From: Paenibacillus dokdonensis | GTDB lineage: Bacteria > Bacillota > Bacilli > Paenibacillales > Paenibacillaceae | Assembly (NCBI RefSeq): GCF_004916975.1 | Contig: NZ_STGQ01000001.1 | Coordinates: 3,031,674-3,095,673 of the forward strand | DNA length: 64,000 bases | Direction: 5' to 3' | Shown: one piece after another, positions 60,090 through 64,000 of the stretch | How the letters are laid out: the number at the start of each line of letters is the position of its first letter | Position numbering within the stretch: position 1 is the stretch's first letter | Translations under genes and position numbers: made by a program | Notes under the pieces: model-generated | Seen by the model: the letters and a program-made list of their open reading frames with translations, nothing else | Database searches by the model: none | What the model was told of the DNA's origin: nothing

Positions 60090-61661
60090 TTAAGTCATAG
60101 GTACATATTCTTTGCGAAGGCTCAGTTTGCCTGTTGGCACTGCTTCTCCGCCAAGAATCCGAATAATTGAACGGATCGCCATAGATGTATATTCAAATGC
60201 TGCAAGGCCATAAATATCGCCATCGAGCATTTCCAGATCATATGGTTTGCCAAGCGCTACAGCAGTCACCTGATGTCCCGCACGGGACAAACGATTCACA
60301 AGCTCCACCTGTCCTGTGTGATCGCATCCATTATACAGGCCAACAACCACTTTGGAGTAGCCTTTTACTTGTTCCGCAATCCGGATTTGTTCCTGTTCAT
60401 TCGGATTGAAGTCTGTCATCAAATGCTGAATTCCCAGAAGATCTGCTGCTTCAGCCGGAAATGACAGTTCTGCGCTGGCGCGGCTCGATGCCTGGTCCGG
60501 GCGGTATGGCAAACTGCCGATGATAATCGTGTCAGAGTCATTCCGCTGAACCGTATCCAGCTGCCCGCTGACATGGCAAATGCTTTCAAGACTGATAGCC
60601 TCGGCTGCACGCTGATTCACGGCATTTTCCGTATCAGACAGATCACCATTAACCACTTGTCCGTACTTCGCTCGGTAAAACAGCACCTTTTCCACGGCTT
60701 CATCAACAATGGCAATCGGCAGTTCTCCGGATTCCACAGCTTGTTCAATCCGCTCCACGGCATCCATCACTAGCTGGCCGGAATGACTGATAAACAGCAG
60801 GTGAACACCGGCTTTAAGTGCTCCGACCGCTCCTTCCGCGGTACCGTAAAACTCCTGAATCGCGTTCATTTCAAGGCAGTCGGAAATGACAAGTCCTTGG
60901 TAGCCCATTTTATCCTTCAGCAGGTCGGTTATAATCGTTCTGGACATCGTAGCCGGAACCTGACTTTTTTCAATCGATGGGAACAGGATATGTGCGCTGG
61001 TCAAACATTCCGCACCACTGTCGATCGCAGCCTGGAACGGCTTCAGCTCAACCTCAGCAAGTGCTTCCAGCGATTTGTCGATGGAAGGAAGCCCTAAATG
61101 TGAATCCACAGCCGTATCCCCATGACCCGGAAAATGCTTGATTGCAGCGAGTACGCCTCCCTCTTGAAGGCCACGCATCATTTGCAGACCATATTCGGTC
61201 ACAACCTCTGCAGTATCTCCGTAAGAACGTACGTTAATTACCGGATTTTTCTTATTGTTGTTGATATCCAGCACCGGTGCCAGATTGAAGTTAATGCCAA
61301 GCGCCAGCATTTCACGGGCAGTAATCCGTCCTGCGGCATATGCATTTTCGGGACGGCCTGTCGAAGCAATCGCCATGGCTCCCGGCACATTAACGGCTTC
61401 CTTCGGAAGACGTGTCACGCGGCCGCCCTCCTGGTCGATGGAGATTAAAGCCGGATGGCCAGTATGTTCAGTGATCTTCGCCTGAAGGTCTGTACACAGG
61501 GACTTCACCTGCTCTTTGTCCTTTACATTATGTGCGAACAAAATGATATTACCGATTTTATAATCGGCTATCAGACGCTGCGTCTGCTCATCGATGTCAA
61601 GGCCAGGAAAGCCTGCAACAATCAACTGGCCGACTTTTTCTCGTAATGTTAATTCTTTCAT
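60090..61661 (-). CDS. nagZ: beta-N-acetylglucosaminidase NagZ (GH3)
   Basis: A 523-residue glycosidase. GH3 NagZ signature AAIKHFPGHGDTAVDSH (about 172-188), which supplies the acid/base His-Asp pair, and the nucleophile Asp in VISDCLEMNAI (about 260). The C-terminal domain (about 340-523) is of the type found in Gram-positive NagZ (B. subtilis YbbD). There is no signal peptide, so it acts in the cytoplasm, removing GlcNAc from muropeptide disaccharides. The start at 61661 has AAGGAG eleven bases upstream. It is encoded 35 bases after NamZ. Confidence 0.92.
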   Translation of the reverse strand: MKELTLREKVGQLIVAGFPGLDIDEQTQRLIADYKIGNIILFAHNVKDKEQVKSLCTDLQAKITEHTGHPALISIDQEGGRVTRLPKEAVNVPGAMAIASTGRPENAYAAGRITAREMLALGINFNLAPVLDINNNKKNPVINVRSYGDTAEVVTEYGLQMMRGLQEGGVLAAIKHFPGHGDTAVDSHLGLPSIDKSLEALAEVELKPFQAAIDSGAECLTSAHILFPSIEKSQVPATMSRTIITDLLKDKMGYQGLVISDCLEMNAIQEFYGTAEGAVGALKAGVHLLFISHSGQLVMDAVERIEQAVESGELPIAIVDEAVEKVLFYRAKYGQVVNGDLSDTENAVNQRAAEAISLESICHVSGQLDTVQRNDSDTIIIGSLPYRPDQASSRASAELSFPAEAADLLGIQHLMTDFNPNEQEQIRIAEQVKGYSKVVVGLYNGCDHTGQVELVNRLSRAGHQVTAVALGKPYDLEMLDGDIYGLAAFEYTSMAIRSIIRILGGEAVPTGKLSLRKEYVPMT

Positions 61662-61696
61662 CTTGATATCGGCTCCTTCATTTTCGTTCATTTTAT

Positions 61697-62836
61697 TTAA
61701 TACAAATGATACTGTGCTTTCAGCTTGGCGAACTCACGGCTTTCATCACGGAACTGCTCAAGCAGGACAGCAATATCAATATTCTCATTCCGATACATGT
61801 TGTCTCCGCCCAAAAGATCGATAAATGGTCTTGAATTTTCTTTCAGAGGGGGCAGGAACGAAAATTCTTCATAGTTATTCTTGATCGTAAACAAGAGCTT
61901 CACGCCGGTCTCGAGTGGCTGGACCGCCCGCGTATCCGTAATATGAATCTGCACGCCGCTGCACTGCTCTCCCTGAAACTTGGAGAAGGAGGGCTTGAAG
62001 TATACAGGACGGAAGATCACGCCTGGATGCTGCTGGCTGTTCATCTCATCCGCCAATTTCTCAGCATGGATAAATGGCGCACCAATCATTTCAAACGGAG
62101 CGGTTGTACCACGCCCTTCCGACATATTCGTACCTTCGAACAAGCAGGTGCCTGGATAAATAAGTGCCGTTTCAAAACGAGGTATTCCCAGGGATGGCAT
62201 AATCCACTGACGTCCCGTTTCAGGGAAAAGCATCTTGCGATCCCAGCCTTGGCAACGGACAACATGAAGCTTGGCATTCCACCCCGTCTGTTCATTGGCC
62301 ATCATTGCCACCTCGCCCGCAGTCAGTCCGTAACGAACAGCCAGCGGGTAATTGCCCACGAAAGATTCATATCCTGGCTTCAGGATATTTCCCTCCACAG
62401 TCACGCCATCGAGCGGATTGATCCTGTCGAGGATAACAATCTCCTTGCCTGCCTTCGCGCAGTCTTCCAAGGTATAGAGCATCGTATATATGAACGTATA
62501 ATAACGAGTACCAACATCCTGGATATCGTAAACTACCATATCCACTTCATCGAGCATTTCTTGGCTCAGACGTTTGGAATCCTTACGATACAAGCTGTAC
62601 ACAGGTACACCCGTTATCGGATCGGTATAGTTTTCGACCATTGCTCCTGCTGCCTGATCTCCCCGCACACCATGCTCCGGCGAAAAGAGTGCCTCCAGAT
62701 GAAAATGTTCATGTAGAATTTGTATCGTGGACATATATTCCTTATTCAGGCCCGTTGGTGAAGTAATCAGTCCGAGCTTCTTTCCCTTGAACAAATGGGC
62801 TGCTTCCATCATGGTATCAATTCCGTTTAGAATCAT
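61697..62836 (-). CDS. namZ: exo-beta-N-acetylmuramidase NamZ (DUF1343, GH171)
   Basis: A 379-residue protein of the DUF1343 family, whose B. subtilis member YbbC was shown to be NamZ, an enzyme that removes MurNAc from the non-reducing end of glycan chains. Visible family features: KKLGLITSPTGLNKEY (about 19-34), FSPEHGVRGDQAAGA (about 51-65), DIQDVGTRYYTFIYTM (about 104-119) and GTNMSEGRGTTAPFEMIGAPF (in part, about 233-253). Unlike the secreted B. subtilis enzyme it has no signal peptide. The start at 62836 follows GGGGGGAAG. A terminator-like hairpin precedes it, so it may have its own promoter. Confidence 0.88.
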   Translation of the reverse strand: MILNGIDTMMEAAHLFKGKKLGLITSPTGLNKEYMSTIQILHEHFHLEALFSPEHGVRGDQAAGAMVENYTDPITGVPVYSLYRKDSKRLSQEMLDEVDMVVYDIQDVGTRYYTFIYTMLYTLEDCAKAGKEIVILDRINPLDGVTVEGNILKPGYESFVGNYPLAVRYGLTAGEVAMMANEQTGWNAKLHVVRCQGWDRKMLFPETGRQWIMPSLGIPRFETALIYPGTCLFEGTNMSEGRGTTAPFEMIGAPFIHAEKLADEMNSQQHPGVIFRPVYFKPSFSKFQGEQCSGVQIHITDTRAVQPLETGVKLLFTIKNNYEEFSFLPPLKENSRPFIDLLGGDNMYRNENIDIAVLLEQFRDESREFAKLKAQYHLY

Positions 62837-62879
62837 CGCTGCTTCCCCCCATATCAGTTGTTTAAGTCATTTATTAAAA

Positions 62880-62913
62880 AATGACTGCCGCAATATTCAT
62901 TGCTGCAGTCATT
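62880..62913 (-). terminator. Terminator-like hairpin between PIG-L and NamZ genes
   Basis: On the minus strand AATGACTGCAGCAAT, a 4-base loop and ATTGCGGCAGTCATT form a 15-bp stem with one mismatch followed by TTTTAATA. It either ends the GNAT/PIG-L transcript or attenuates read-through into namZ. Confidence 0.82.
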
Positions 62914-62929
62914 CTTCTCTTACATTAAA

Positions 62930-63637
62930 CTACAACAGGTCACTTTTCAGTACACGCTTGGTTTCTTCCGGAATCATGAAGGTTTCGGCATATTCCTTAC
63001 GTGCTTCAATGCCGCGTACTCTCGCAAGATGCTTATAGTACTCCAGGTATGGGAAGGACTTGCTGTTAGTAACGAACCAATGCTGCTCGGTTGCTTTCAC
63101 CCACAAATCAAAGGCTTCCTTGGAAAAGTCCACGTAAACATAAGGCTTGTATTCAACGGCGTCTTCCCAATTTTCGGCATAGTACAGCTTGGAAGCGAAG
63201 TGGGCCGGAAGTTCTCTTTCGAATGAAGCCAGTCCAGCGAAGAAGCGCGCATCATTAACGATATGATGTGTTGTCGCATGGTCCTTGTGCATACTGTTCT
63301 TCCAGTGGGTGATGATCACATTCGGCTTCACTTGACGGATCACATCACATACGCGCAGACGCATGTCTTCCGTGTCCTTCAGCTCGCCATCCGGGATATC
63401 AAACACGATGGATTCGCCGCCCAGCATATCCGCGAAGGTTTTTGCCTCGTTTACCTTTTGCTCGCGGTATTCCGCCATGTCCTGACCTGCAGGCACGCCA
63501 CGTTCACCTGCCGTAAGGGCAAGCGTTACGATTTTATCCCCTTTTAAGGAGTGGCTGGCCAGTACGCCGCCTGCTGTCAATTCTGCATCTCCTACATGTC
63601 CGCCAATCGCCAAAATCGTCAATTTCTGTTCGCTCAT
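62930..63637 (-). CDS. PIG-L family N-deacetylase
   Basis: A 235-residue LmbE/PIG-L-type zinc hydrolase. The usual AHPDDE motif appears as GGHVGDAE (His-14, Gly-16, Asp-17, Glu-19): the zinc ligands His-14 and Asp-17 are kept but the general-base Asp is replaced by Gly. The second zinc motif HWKNSMHKDHATTH (about 112-125) is intact. Family members deacetylate GlcNAc derivatives (for example BshB, MshB). An N-acetylated cell-wall sugar is a plausible substrate given namZ and nagZ downstream. The start codon shares one base with the GNAT stop (TAATG). Confidence 0.83.
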   Translation of the reverse strand: MSEQKLTILAIGGHVGDAELTAGGVLASHSLKGDKIVTLALTAGERGVPAGQDMAEYREQKVNEAKTFADMLGGESIVFDIPDGELKDTEDMRLRVCDVIRQVKPNVIITHWKNSMHKDHATTHHIVNDARFFAGLASFERELPAHFASKLYYAENWEDAVEYKPYVYVDFSKEAFDLWVKATEQHWFVTNSKSFPYLEYYKHLARVRGIEARKEYAETFMIPEETKRVLKSDLL

Positions 63638-64000
63638 TATGAAAACTCCCTTCTCATGATAGAAAATTGCCTTACGGTTTGAAAGCCTGCTTTTTCATAA
63701 ATCCGGATCGCCGGATTGGAACTGCCTGTGTAGAGTGACATATAATCGGTACCTATGGTCTTAAACGCTTCACAAAGCTTGAAGAAAAGGATGGTTCCGA
63801 GTCCATGTCCTTCATGTTCTGGATGTACCCCGATACCGGCAAAATAACCGCGACCGTTCTCTTGACGGATAACCGGCCCGGCGAAGCCGACAACCTGGTT
63901 CCCAAGTGCCGCGATAACAACCGGTACGCCTTCAGCCGTACATCTGCCAATTTCTTTTTCCCATAACGGATTATTCAGTCCTTGAAGCATTTCAGCAACG
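63637..64000 (-). CDS. GNAT acetyltransferase, 5' end outside window
   Basis: The visible 120 codons stay open through the right edge, so the protein is longer than shown. The acetyl-CoA binding signature IGVHPEHEGHGLGTILFFKLCEAF (in part; R/Q-x-x-G-x-G/A form H-x-G-H-G-L-G) and the closing strand IRIYEKAGFQTV are typical of the C-terminal half of a GNAT fold. An in-frame ATG at 63990 lacks an obvious ribosome site. Its stop overlaps the PIG-L start, so the acetyltransferase and deacetylase genes are translationally coupled. The acceptor is unknown. Confidence 0.8.
   Translation of the reverse strand, partial: VAEMLQGLNNPLWEKEIGRCTAEGVPVVIAALGNQVVGFAGPVIRQENGRGYFAGIGVHPEHEGHGLGTILFFKLCEAFKTIGTDYMSLYTGSSNPAIRIYEKAGFQTVRQFSIMRREFS

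Noticed and set aside
1-64000. CRISPR arrays, tRNA or rRNA genes, insertion sequences, prophage genes
   Set aside because: I saw no regularly spaced direct repeats, tRNA-like cloverleaf with CCA context, rRNA sequence, transposase or phage structural protein in the window.

Overview
The window is a low-to-mid GC Firmicute chromosome segment, most likely from Paenibacillus or a close relative. The grounds are proteins with the copper-amine-oxidase-N 'stalk' domain, a YesM/YesN-type two-component system beside a sugar ABC transporter with no ATPase gene, RRNPP-type receptors with an overlapping pro-peptide gene, a YpeB-like germination protein, and AGGAGG-type ribosome binding sites almost everywhere. 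I see no rRNA, tRNA, CRISPR array, insertion sequence or phage gene.

Layout. 1-4.6 kb: an edge-truncated DUF3626 gene, a PH-domain protein, then two tandem HTH-less RRNPP/TPR receptors. The second overlaps a 41-aa secreted pro-peptide gene; the first carries only a stop-riddled counterpart at the same place. A 30-aa membrane peptide and a CBS protein follow. 4.7-8.4 kb: a stalk protein, a cysteine hydrolase, an MFS pump and an AraC regulator. 8.5-15.8 kb: a sigma-54 island with rpoN, a RocR-like activator, proline dehydrogenase, P5C dehydrogenase and a degenerate aspartase-like protein. Three near-identical -24/-12 promoters serve the three metabolic genes. 16-31.8 kb: ordinary accessory and housekeeping genes (three MFS carriers, LysR, an NTP pyrophosphatase-like protein, ankyrin lipoprotein, lipase, YjgB-like protein, sulfatase/AraC, XRE + RlaP nucleotidyltransferase, a shortened UvrC-like protein with a coupled 55-aa gene, YpeB-like protein, a His-rich 66-aa protein). 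31.9-33.7 kb: a 5'-truncated stalk gene and a spermidine-synthase-like gene.

33.9-42 kb: a five-gene operon of SWIM zinc finger, HEAT-like, MoxR AAA+, DUF5682 and VWA proteins. It resembles E. coli yehLMPQ and is the strongest candidate for a poorly described molecular system. 42.2-46.2 kb: TSUP permease, lipoprotein, DUF1796 protein, nucleotidyltransferase, VOC protein with a palindromic operator. 46.2-57.9 kb: a ten-gene run on one strand. It starts with a solute-binding lipoprotein and two permeases, continues with a histidine kinase and response regulator, then an SDR, enoyl-CoA hydratase, aldose-1-epimerase-like protein, class III CoA-transferase, and finally a second solute-binding-type protein with no signal peptide. 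It looks like import, sensing and CoA-dependent breakdown of an unknown, probably sugar-like, compound.

58-64 kb: a TPR protein, then amino-sugar/cell-wall salvage genes: a GNAT acetyltransferase (cut by the edge), PIG-L deacetylase, NamZ-type exo-muramidase, NagZ and a BadF-type amino-sugar kinase. NamZ and NagZ both lack signal peptides, which suggests that muropeptide sugars are processed in the cytoplasm.

Functional assignments come from reading motifs and family resemblance; no database search was run. Start codons were moved downstream of the longest reading frame wherever a good Shine-Dalgarno sequence favoured it.
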